Shown piece by piece: positions 1 to 5,907 of a stretch of 10,445 nucleotides of DNA. Source of the DNA: an uncultured Treponema sp. (GTDB taxonomy: Bacteria > Spirochaetota > Spirochaetia > Treponematales > Treponemataceae); assembly GCA_937890485.1 (NCBI GenBank), contig CALBXN010000111.1, positions 1-10,445 on the forward strand. The letters are read 5' to 3'. Numbering within the stretch: the stretch's first letter is position 1; every line of letters begins with the position of its first letter. The notes under the pieces are model-generated. The model did not search any database, was not told the origin of the DNA, and saw only the letters and a program-made list of their open reading frames with translations. A program made the position numbers and the translations under genes.

Positions 1-374
1 TAGCAACAACAATTGCAATAGTAGAAGATGATAACGTTACAAGAAGCCTAATAGAAAACGCATTTTCTAGTATTAACGCTCAAATTTCGTGTTTTTCATC
101 AGGAAACGAGTTTTTAACAACAACTAATAAAACTGAATACGACTTGATAATTCTAGATGTAAATCTTCCAGGTCTTTCAGGCTTTGATGTATTAAGGATA
201 TTACAAAATAAACAATATTTTTCTCCAAGTATCGTTTATTCAAGCGAGAAAAGTCGCGAAGCCGTTATGCAAGCTCTTAGTTTAGGTGCAAAAACATATC
301 TTGTAAAACCATTAAAACCTGAAGTTTTATTACAAAAAGCAATAGAAGTTTTACGCTCAAAGGATACAATGTAG
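1..374 (+). CDS. Response-regulator receiver domain protein (5' end outside window)
   Basis: This is a CheY-like receiver that would accept a phosphoryl group from a histidine kinase, probably the one encoded just downstream. The frame is open from base 3 to the TAG at 372-374, giving 123 visible residues. Visible landmarks are the acidic pocket (VEDD, residues 7-10), the phospho-acceptor Asp52 in LIILDVNLPG, a Ser at about 80 in the Thr/Ser position, and Lys102 in LVKP. Only about six residues precede the acidic pocket, so the true start is probably just off the left edge and the protein may be a stand-alone receiver of about 125-130 residues. It could also be the C-terminal domain of something longer. 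No output domain follows the receiver. The next gene starts four bases after the stop, so the two are very likely co-transcribed and translationally coupled. The receiver call is firm; partners are inferred from position. Confidence 0.93.
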   Translation, partial: ATTIAIVEDDNVTRSLIENAFSSINAQISCFSSGNEFLTTTNKTEYDLIILDVNLPGLSGFDVLRILQNKQYFSPSIVYSSEKSREAVMQALSLGAKTYLVKPLKPEVLLQKAIEVLRSKDTM

Positions 375-378
375 AAAA

Positions 379-2370
379 ATGAATGTCTCGGATAAAAATT
401 CTAAAACGCAATTCTTAGCAACAACAGTACATGAAATTAGAACACCGGTACAAACTATTATTGGGATACTAGAATTATTAAAAGAAACTAATCTTGATAA
501 AGAGCAATCAGAATATTTACGACAATTGCAATTTAGCGCTGATGTTTTGTTAAATCTTTCAAATAATGTTTTAGATTTTTCAAAAATTCAATCCGGAAAA
601 TTTGAATTAGAATATATTCCTTTTTCTACAATTAAAAAGTTTGAACAAATTTCAGATTTAATTTGTATCGAAGCTCATAATAAAAATATTGAAGTTCTGA
701 CAGAGATAAATTATAACATACCTCAAGTAATAATAAGCGATCCAACAAGGATTCAACAAATTTTACTCAACTTATTAAAAAACGCAGTAAAATTCACAAA
801 AGAAGGTCATATTAGACTTTTTATAGATTCAGATTCTATAAACCAAAAGTTAATTTTTAAGGTAGAAGATACTGGAATTGGAATCCCAGAAGAAAACAAA
901 GATAAAATTTTTACGGAATATTATCAAGCTAATAAATCAACAACAAGAGTTTTCGGTGGAACAGGATTAGGATTGCCGATTTGTAAAAAAATCACAGAGT
1001 TAATGCATGGAACTATAGAAGTTGCAACTAATTCTTATGGAGGAACAACTTTTACAATAGAAATTCCTTACTCAATTCCAGAAAATCACACAATTGATAA
1101 ATCAGAATTTTTAAACTTTGACTCAACTTCTTTACAAAATGATAAAAAAAATAAAATACTTATTGTTGATGATTACAAAGAATCTTTAACTAACATAAAA
1201 AATAAATTAAATTTTCTTGGTTACCATAATATTGAAACTGCTACATCAGGATATATTGCTTTAGAACGCCTTAACCTTGCTGCAGAAGAGAAAGATCCTT
1301 TTGAGTTTGTCTTCATTGATATATCAATGCCAGGTATGGATGGTTGGCATTTAGCATCTGAAATAAATAATAATAAAAAAATAAATAATTCAAAACTATT
1401 TTTGCTTTCACCAGAAGAAAATATGGGGAAAGAAGCAAAAATGAAAATGTTAGGATGGTTTAATGACTATTTATATAAACCAATAAAAATAAGTAATTTA
1501 TATAATTTGTTAATTGAAAGTGAAAAAGAAATTGTAGACTTAGAAGTTGTAAATGAAAATTTAGACTTAACAAAATATAGAAAAATAAAAATTCTTGTTG
1601 CTGAAGATCATCCTGTTAACAGAAAACTTATAACAACTTTTTTAAAGAATTTAAATTCAGAAATAATAGAGGCAGAAAACGGCAAAGAAGTAATTGATAT
1701 TATAAAAGAAAACGCTGATATTGATATCATTTTTATGGATATTCAAATGCCTTTTGTAAGTGGAATCGAAGCAACAAAAACATTAAGAAAAAATCTTTTT
1801 GATGGAATTATTATTGCATGTACAGCAAATACGGACACTCGAGATTTTAAGGAATATCAAAAAGCTGGAATGAACGATATATTAGTAAAACCATTTAAAA
1901 AACAAGATATAACTAATATTCTTTCTAAATGGGATTCCGTTATAAATTTGTCCGCTACTCAAAAAAAGAGACGAAAAAAATATGAATTTATCGAAAAACT
2001 TGATTTATCTCAAAATCATGAAAATATATGGGATAAAATTGATTTCTTGGATACAGTTTCTAACGATATCGATTTCGCACAAAAACTCATCATCGAGTAT
2101 ATTTCACAAACAAGAATATTACTTATTAGAGCTAAAGAATCTTTGTATCATAATAATTTTGAGGAATTAGCAAGTATTGCACACACACTAAAAGGAAGTT
2201 CTAGCACAATTTCTGCAAAAAGTCTTTATAACGCTGCATACCAAATAGAACGATATTCAAAAGAAAAAAACATAAATGAAGTTATAAATTCTATTTCTAA
2301 ATTTTCAGCACTTTTTTCACTCTTTATAGAAGAAGCAAAATCTCAAGAAGAGGCTTTCATAAATGATTAA
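379..2370 (+). CDS. Sensorless hybrid histidine kinase, HisKA-HATPase-REC-REC-Hpt (663 aa)
   Basis: This is a soluble phosphorelay kinase. In order it has a HisKA domain with His18 in HEIRTP (about 10-75); a HATPase_c domain (about 115-230) with an N-box around Asn131/Asn135, Asp164 in VEDTGIGIP, and GGTGLGL at 193-199; receiver 1 (about 258-378; DD264-265, Asp314, Ser344, Lys367); receiver 2 (about 402-515; ED409-410, Asp454, Thr482, Lys504); and a C-terminal Hpt domain (about 560-650) with His602 in AHTLKGSS. All phosphotransfer residues are present. No membrane segment, PAS, GAF or long coiled coil precedes the H-box, which begins almost at the start codon, so sensing must come from elsewhere, plausibly the receiver protein just upstream. 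The ATG at 379 lies four bases after the upstream stop, with a modest AAAGGA at 359-364. An in-frame TAG at 343-345 limits any extension. The pathway output is not visible in the window. Confidence 0.95.
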   Translation: MNVSDKNSKTQFLATTVHEIRTPVQTIIGILELLKETNLDKEQSEYLRQLQFSADVLLNLSNNVLDFSKIQSGKFELEYIPFSTIKKFEQISDLICIEAHNKNIEVLTEINYNIPQVIISDPTRIQQILLNLLKNAVKFTKEGHIRLFIDSDSINQKLIFKVEDTGIGIPEENKDKIFTEYYQANKSTTRVFGGTGLGLPICKKITELMHGTIEVATNSYGGTTFTIEIPYSIPENHTIDKSEFLNFDSTSLQNDKKNKILIVDDYKESLTNIKNKLNFLGYHNIETATSGYIALERLNLAAEEKDPFEFVFIDISMPGMDGWHLASEINNNKKINNSKLFLLSPEENMGKEAKMKMLGWFNDYLYKPIKISNLYNLLIESEKEIVDLEVVNENLDLTKYRKIKILVAEDHPVNRKLITTFLKNLNSEIIEAENGKEVIDIIKENADIDIIFMDIQMPFVSGIEATKTLRKNLFDGIIIACTANTDTRDFKEYQKAGMNDILVKPFKKQDITNILSKWDSVINLSATQKKRRKKYEFIEKLDLSQNHENIWDKIDFLDTVSNDIDFAQKLIIEYISQTRILLIRAKESLYHNNFEELASIAHTLKGSSSTISAKSLYNAAYQIERYSKEKNINEVINSISKFSALFSLFIEEAKSQEEAFIND

Positions 2371-3253
2371 AACAAATTATCATACACACACAAATTTTTG
2401 TGATGGCAAAACTACTGCTGAAAAAATGGTAATTTCTGCTATCGAAAAAAAATTTGATATTTTAGGATTTTCATCACACACAGCATATCCATACAAATCA
2501 TCTTGGCATTTAAATCCTAACAAACACAAAGATTATGTTGCTGAAATTTTAAGATTGAAAGAATCCTATAGAAATAAACTTGAACTTTGCCTTGGTTTTG
2601 AAGCCGATTATCTCCCCTTAGTCTGTACACCGGACAAATCCCGTTTTGAAGAATTTAATCCAGATTATGTAATTGGCTCTGTTCACTATGTTGTAAACCT
2701 AGACGCCCCTGAAAAAAAAGGATTTCCACAAGAAGAATCTGATATACCAGTAAATTGCTTTTCTATCGACAGTTTTACAGAAGAAGTACAACAAGGAATA
2801 GATTTACTTTTTGATGGAGATGGAAAAAAAGCTTGTCAAAGTTACTTTGCGCTAGTTAGAGAAATGATTACTTCTTTTAATTTTGATATTATTGGACATT
2901 TGGATATTTTACGCAAAAGAAATAATCAATTAAAATTCTTTGACGAAAATTCCCAATGGTACAAAAATGAAATAGAAGCAACTGCAAAAACAATATCAAA
3001 AAGTGGAAAAATTGTAGAAATAAATTATGGCGGAATTGCACGAGGTTCTTTAATGGACACATATCCATCAATTGATTTTTTGAAAAAACTAAAAACTTTT
3101 GATATTCCTATAACAATAAACTCGGATGCTCACAATTTTGACCACATTGATACAGGTTATGAAATTGCAATAAAAAATGCCATTTCCGCAGGATATTCTG
3201 AAACTCAGTATCTATCAAAAGGAAAATGGCATTCCCAAAAAATAGATTTCTAA
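2363..3253 (+). CDS. PHP-family phosphatase, histidinol-phosphatase (HisJ/HisK) type (296 aa)
   Basis: This is a metal-dependent phosphoesterase of the PHP superfamily, close in layout to the monofunctional histidinol-phosphate phosphatases (about 270 aa in Bacillus). The trinuclear-site motifs are visible: H7-T-H9 with Asp14, His39 (SSHT), Glu80 (GFEADY), His108 (GSVHY), His179 and Asp181 (GHLDIL), and Asp255/His257 (NSDAH). The family assignment is strong. The substrate is uncertain, because no histidine-biosynthesis gene is nearby and host-associated treponemes often lack that pathway, so another phosphate ester is equally possible. The start codon overlaps the kinase stop by 8 nt and has a good Shine-Dalgarno (AAGAAGAGG, 2345-2353) inside the kinase gene, so it is translated from the same message. 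Its stop overlaps the stop of the convergent dksA gene. The co-expression suggests a link to the phosphorelay, but this is inference. Confidence 0.88.
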   Translation: MIKTNYHTHTNFCDGKTTAEKMVISAIEKKFDILGFSSHTAYPYKSSWHLNPNKHKDYVAEILRLKESYRNKLELCLGFEADYLPLVCTPDKSRFEEFNPDYVIGSVHYVVNLDAPEKKGFPQEESDIPVNCFSIDSFTEEVQQGIDLLFDGDGKKACQSYFALVREMITSFNFDIIGHLDILRKRNNQLKFFDENSQWYKNEIEATAKTISKSGKIVEINYGGIARGSLMDTYPSIDFLKKLKTFDIPITINSDAHNFDHIDTGYEIAIKNAISAGYSETQYLSKGKWHSQKIDF

Positions 3254-3606
3254 CGATTGCGTTTTTCTTCAGCAGATTTACATTCAATACACATTAAAGC
3301 ATAAGGAATTGCTTCTAACCTTGCTTGAGGAATTTTTTTCCCACATTTCATACAAAGACCGTATTTTCCTTGCTCAATTCGTGTAAGAGCAGAATCTATT
3401 AATTTCAAACGATTTAAATCTTTTGTCCCTACAGTCGCCAGCATTGCACGATCAATATCATCAGATGCAACATCTATTGTATCTTTTGATTCCATAGTTT
3501 CAACGATATTTTTAAAATCAGAACTTGCAGACATAACCTGTGTTACAATTTCTTTTTTCATTTCAATCAATGATTCTTTCATTTTTGTTGTAAAATCTTT
3601 TTCCAT
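3250..3606 (-). CDS. dksA: DksA/TraR-family C4 zinc-finger transcription regulator (118 aa)
   Basis: DksA-type proteins enter the RNA polymerase secondary channel and, with ppGpp, retune rRNA and stress promoters. This one has an N-terminal coiled-coil region, the tip motif DxxDxA (Asp49, Asp52, Ala54, in DDIDRA) matching the functional tip of E. coli DksA, and a C-terminal zinc finger with Cys85, Cys88, Cys106 and Cys109 (CX2C-X17-CX2C). At 118 residues it is shorter than E. coli DksA (151), mainly at the N-terminus. I chose ATG at 3604-3606 because a clear Shine-Dalgarno (GGGAG, bases 3616-3620 on this strand) sits nine bases before it. The longer frame would begin with GTG at 3639, overlapping the infA promoter, and adds 11 residues without family character. 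It is divergent from infA, and its 3' end overlaps the phosphatase gene by 4 nt. The intact tip argues for a true DksA rather than a TraR-like relative. Confidence 0.92.
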   Translation of the reverse strand: MEKDFTTKMKESLIEMKKEIVTQVMSASSDFKNIVETMESKDTIDVASDDIDRAMLATVGTKDLNRLKLIDSALTRIEQGKYGLCMKCGKKIPQARLEAIPYALMCIECKSAEEKRNR

Positions 3607-3615
3607 AAATATAAT

Positions 3616-3620
3616 CTCCC
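3616..3620 (-). promoter_or_regulatory. Ribosome binding site deciding the dksA start
   Basis: On the - strand the sequence reads GGGAG, nine bases before the ATG at 3604-3606. It supports the 118-residue protein and argues against the upstream GTG at 3639. Confidence 0.75.
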
Positions 3621-3623
3621 ATG

Positions 3624-3652
3624 TTGACAAAGGTTTCACTTACTCATAAAAT
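3624..3652 (+). promoter_or_regulatory. infA promoter (sigma70-type)
   Basis: TTGACA at 3624-3629 is a perfect -35, and TAAAAT at 3647-3652 is a 5/6 match to the -10, separated by exactly 17 bases. Transcription would start near 3658-3660 and leave a leader of about 60 nt before infA. The -35 lies inside the predicted dksA leader and the -10 overlaps the dksA -10, so the two promoters should exclude each other. This is a sequence match only; no start site has been mapped. Confidence 0.72.
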
Positions 3653-3679
3653 TATAAGTATGAAATAGAAAAAAAGCAA
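3651..3679 (-). promoter_or_regulatory. dksA promoter (sigma70-type), face to face with the infA promoter
   Basis: Read on the - strand, TTGCTT (3674-3679) is a weak -35 (3/6) and TATAAT (3651-3656) is a perfect -10, with 17 bases between them. Transcription would start near 3643-3645, leaving a leader of about 38 nt. Bases 3651-3652 belong to both -10 boxes. The -35 overlaps the left arm of the palindrome at 3676-3690, so a protein bound there could block dksA. Confidence 0.65.
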
Positions 3680-3697
3680 ATGAAATTTGCATTTTTT
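3676..3697 (+). promoter_or_regulatory. Palindrome/hairpin plus T-run in the infA leader
   Basis: GCAAAT (3676-3681), loop GAA, then ATTTGC (3685-3690) form a perfect 6-bp inverted repeat, followed by A and a run of seven T (3692-3698). Beyond one A-A mismatch, the flanking A-run and T-run can extend the stem. If transcription starts near 3659, this structure lies in the infA leader about 20 nt before the ribosome binding site and resembles a weak intrinsic terminator or attenuator. Alternatively it is a DNA operator, since it overlaps the dksA -35. The stem has only two G-C pairs, so the terminator reading is uncertain. Confidence 0.45.
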
Positions 3698-3720
3698 TAC
3701 TATATTTTTTTGGAGGAATC

Positions 3721-3939
3721 GTGGCTAAAGAAGAAGCTATTGAAGTTGAAGGCATTGTTAGAGAAGCCTTACCAAACACAATGTTCAGGGTAGAATTACA
3801 GAACAAACACATAATTCTTGCTCACTTATCAGGAAAAATGCGCAAGCACTATATCAGAATTGTTCCAGGAGACAGTGTAAAAGTAGCATTATCTCCATAC
3901 GACCTTAACAGAGGAAGAATCATCTTCCGCGAGCGTTAA
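3721..3939 (+). CDS. infA: Translation initiation factor IF-1 (72 aa)
   Basis: IF-1 binds the 30S ribosomal A site during initiation and helps IF-2 and IF-3 select the start tRNA. The 72-residue length and full-length similarity are typical. Recognisable stretches are the EGIVREALPNTMFRVEL strand pair of the S1/OB fold, the HLSGKMRKHYIRI segment that contacts 16S rRNA, PGDSVKV, and the C-terminal GRIIFR. Translation begins at GTG (3721), fixed by a strong Shine-Dalgarno (GGAGG, 3712-3716) four bases upstream. It has its own promoter and a leader with a hairpin, and it diverges from dksA. Having a core translation factor share its control region with a stringent-response regulator suggests growth-rate coupling, which is inference. 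Its 3' end converges on the J-domain gene across 17 bases, with no convincing terminator between them. Confidence 0.97.
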   Translation: MAKEEAIEVEGIVREALPNTMFRVELQNKHIILAHLSGKMRKHYIRIVPGDSVKVALSPYDLNRGRIIFRER

Positions 3940-3956
3940 TTCCAATTTCTTCTTTG

Positions 3957-4505
3957 CTACTTTTTAGGACTGAAGATAAATTTGACGGCTCGTAACGCCC
4001 CAGATACACTATTTGCAATAACCATAATGCAAAGAATTGGTCCTATAGGTAGCAGAATGAAGGAAAATCTAAATAAAAATAATCCTGCAAACAAACTTAA
4101 CAGACTTGATAATAACATTCCAAAGGCTTTACGCTTTGTTGGTTTTTCATAATATTTGTCTGAAGTTTCGTATTCGTATTGAGAGCGCCAATTATAGTTT
4201 TTTGCCTCTTTAAACCATTCTTCAAAAGGATTCCCTTGATAATATCCGCCAAAGCCTTGCTCACTATTATAAGATGAGTCTCTTACAGAATTATCTGTAC
4301 TTCCATACATATCGTATTGTTTTCTTTTTGTTTCATCACCTAAAACAGAATAGGCAGCACTTATCTTTTTGAATTTTTCTTCGGCAACAGTATCTCCAGG
4401 GTTTCTGTCAGGATGATATTTCATTGCTAGTTCGCGATATGCTTTTTTTATTTGATCAGCAGTAGCTGTTTTTTCTACTTCAAGAATTTTATATAAATCT
4501 TCCAT
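3957..4505 (-). CDS. Membrane-tailed J-domain (DnaJ-like) co-chaperone (182 aa)
   Basis: J-domain proteins stimulate the ATPase of a DnaK-type Hsp70 and deliver it to a site or client. Residues 1-70 form a complete J domain with the catalytic HPD at 31-33, a preceding basic helix (KKAYRELAMKY) and a fourth-helix KRKQYD. A linker rich in Gly, Tyr and Asn (about 72-105) follows, then a basic stretch (KRK, 124-126) and two hydrophobic segments (about 129-147 and 149-170). It lacks the zinc finger and C-terminal substrate domains of true DnaJ, so it is a class-III J protein that likely places Hsp70 at the inner membrane with the J domain in the cytosol. The start has a GAGGA Shine-Dalgarno (4512-4516) six bases upstream. 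It lies 55 nt after the last Bat gene on the same strand, so read-through or its own weak promoter are both possible. Its client is unknown. Confidence 0.9.
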   Translation of the reverse strand: MEDLYKILEVEKTATADQIKKAYRELAMKYHPDRNPGDTVAEEKFKKISAAYSVLGDETKRKQYDMYGSTDNSVRDSSYNSEQGFGGYYQGNPFEEWFKEAKNYNWRSQYEYETSDKYYEKPTKRKAFGMLLSSLLSLFAGLFLFRFSFILLPIGPILCIMVIANSVSGALRAVKFIFSPKK

Positions 4506-4523
4506 TTTGAATCCTCATAAATA

Positions 4524-4552
4524 AAAATAGTTAAAAACTTAATAAGTTACAA
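4524..4552 (-). promoter_or_regulatory. Possible promoter for the J-domain gene
   Basis: On the - strand, TTGTAA (4547-4552) and TATTTT (4524-4529) are spaced by 17 bases. Transcription would begin near 4517, only about 12 nt before the ATG and right at the Shine-Dalgarno, which is tight. Matches this good are common in such AT-rich DNA, so this is a weak call. Confidence 0.3.
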
Positions 4553-4560
4553 GTATTTTA

Positions 4561-5907
4561 TTAAAAAAATAATAAATTCTCTCGTTTAATCCAACCTGAC
4601 GAATTTCCATATTTTATATAAATCCAATCTTTTGTTTCACCTTTAACTTCAACTCTAAAACCAGGATTTAAATTTATGTTTACAGAAGAAGTTTCTTCAG
4701 GAATTGATAAAATTTCACCATGTAAAACAAGAGCATAATCTTTATTTAACTGAACTTTGTAAACTCCAATAATAATTAACATAATAAGAAAAAATACTAT
4801 AAAAATAATCATTTGAGTTTTTTTGTGTAAAATAGTAAAAATCACACAAAGAACAACAAAAATAGCTAAAATTATCAAAAGTATGTACAAAATACTCTTA
4901 GAAAGTTCATTTGGAGTATTTTTTAATCCACAGTTAAATTCAATTTCTTTGCGTTCTTTTATACTTGCAATAGGAAATATTTTATTTCTCTCTTGCAATC
5001 TAAGTTCACGTAATTTTATTACAGATTCTCTTTGACTTTCAGAAGGAATTTTAGAAACAACACTTGTATTTTGATTATTTTGAAAACTTTCTTCCTGAAC
5101 AAATTGTTTTACTGAAGTTTCTTTATTAAAATTTTCTTTTGGCAAGGGTTTAACATTTAGAAAAAACGGTTCCGAAAAACAATCCTTTTCAAGGCCTCTC
5201 CAAGTTTTTACATTTACACAAACTTGTGGAACTTGTATTTTTCCATTTAAGAGAGGAATTATTTCAAAAACTCCTATAGGATATTCGCTATCAGAAAATT
5301 TCTCTATTTGTAAGGGCAAAGAAACTAAATTTTCTTTGGAATAAAAAACAGAATCTTCTCTCAATGAAGTTGTATAACCATAAACATTTGAAGCAAATAA
5401 AACTGATAATTTTAACTTTATCCCTTGACCTTCATAAAAAATTTCATTTTCTGGATTTAAGACTGAAAATCTCACAATGGGCTGTATTGTCTGAGGATTA
5501 TACAAAACATTTACAGGTGCAATTGATAATTTGTAAGAACCGTATCTAATTCTAGATGCTACAGCAGGAAGATTAAATTTACCTACAGTATCAAAATGAA
5601 GAATAATTCTTATTCTTGTACTTCGTCCATTTTCATCAAAGATTTCAGTTTTTTCAGAAGAAACAAAAGTTACATTCTCAGGCAAAGTTTGAACAGTTAC
5701 TAAAATATCAGCAGGCCGTATATTATGAATTACAGTTTCAAAAACAGAATCCTCTCCTGCAAAAACATATTCTTCAATAGGTCTAAAAACAGCATAAGAA
5801 TATCTATGAGCAAAAATTGATACCGTATTTAATAAAAATAAAAAAAGTACACAAATTAATAATCTATTGGACTGTGAGAATCTTCTTGTTTCTCTTGATT
5901 TTTCCAT
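4561..5907 (-). CDS. batD: BatD-like exported membrane protein with C-terminal SH3-like domain (448 aa)
   Basis: This is the last protein of the Bat operon, with a BatD-like extracytoplasmic part. Residues 1-33 look like a Sec signal peptide: basic start, hydrophobic core about 16-32, likely cleavage after Ala33. Residues 34-255 are beta-rich, as expected for the Ig-like repeats of BatD. A polar Gln/Ser/Glu-rich linker runs to about 335. Two membrane segments follow (about 338-360 and 366-385) with a short basic loop, so both ends should be periplasmic. Residues 390-447 resemble a bacterial SH3 fold (HGEILSIPEE..., DWIYIKYGNSSGWIKRENL), often a cell-wall or peptide-binding module. In Bacteroides-type operons an SH3 module sits on BatE rather than BatD, so this is a rearranged version. 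The gene starts 52 nt inside the preceding gene. GGGAG lies 14 bases before the ATG, a long spacing, but no better start precedes the signal peptide. Confidence 0.8.
   Translation of the reverse strand: MEKSRETRRFSQSNRLLICVLFLFLLNTVSIFAHRYSYAVFRPIEEYVFAGEDSVFETVIHNIRPADILVTVQTLPENVTFVSSEKTEIFDENGRSTRIRIILHFDTVGKFNLPAVASRIRYGSYKLSIAPVNVLYNPQTIQPIVRFSVLNPENEIFYEGQGIKLKLSVLFASNVYGYTTSLREDSVFYSKENLVSLPLQIEKFSDSEYPIGVFEIIPLLNGKIQVPQVCVNVKTWRGLEKDCFSEPFFLNVKPLPKENFNKETSVKQFVQEESFQNNQNTSVVSKIPSESQRESVIKLRELRLQERNKIFPIASIKERKEIEFNCGLKNTPNELSKSILYILLIILAIFVVLCVIFTILHKKTQMIIFIVFFLIMLIIIGVYKVQLNKDYALVLHGEILSIPEETSSVNINLNPGFRVEVKGETKDWIYIKYGNSSGWIKRENLLFF

Noticed and set aside
1982..2170. Frame of 62 codons inside the kinase gene
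   Set aside because: It is out of frame within the Hpt region of a well-supported gene, with biased Ile/Leu/Lys content; a shadow of AT-rich coding DNA.
3252..3266. AACG-ATTG-CGTT followed by T-run, as terminator of the phosphatase gene
   Set aside because: The stem is only 4 bp with few trailing T and lies inside the dksA coding end; expected often by chance.
3660..3668. Minimal upstream reading frame ATG-AAA-TAG at the predicted 5' end of the infA transcript
   Set aside because: It has no ribosome site, and its role depends on an unmapped transcription start; too short to separate from chance.
3680..3800. Small frame starting at the ATG in the hairpin (3680) and running into infA out of frame
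   Set aside because: No Shine-Dalgarno precedes it, its product is low-complexity, and the strong GGAGG serves the infA GTG.
3913..3928. GGAAGA-ATCA-TCTTCC inverted repeat near the infA end, as terminator
   Set aside because: It is a perfect 6-bp stem but lies within the infA coding region and no T-run follows on either strand.
4557..4576. TTTATTA-A6-TAATAAA inverted repeat at the end of the BatD-like gene, as terminator
   Set aside because: The stem is all A-T and the T-run on the transcribed strand is in the loop, not after the stem; such repeats are common in DNA this AT-rich.
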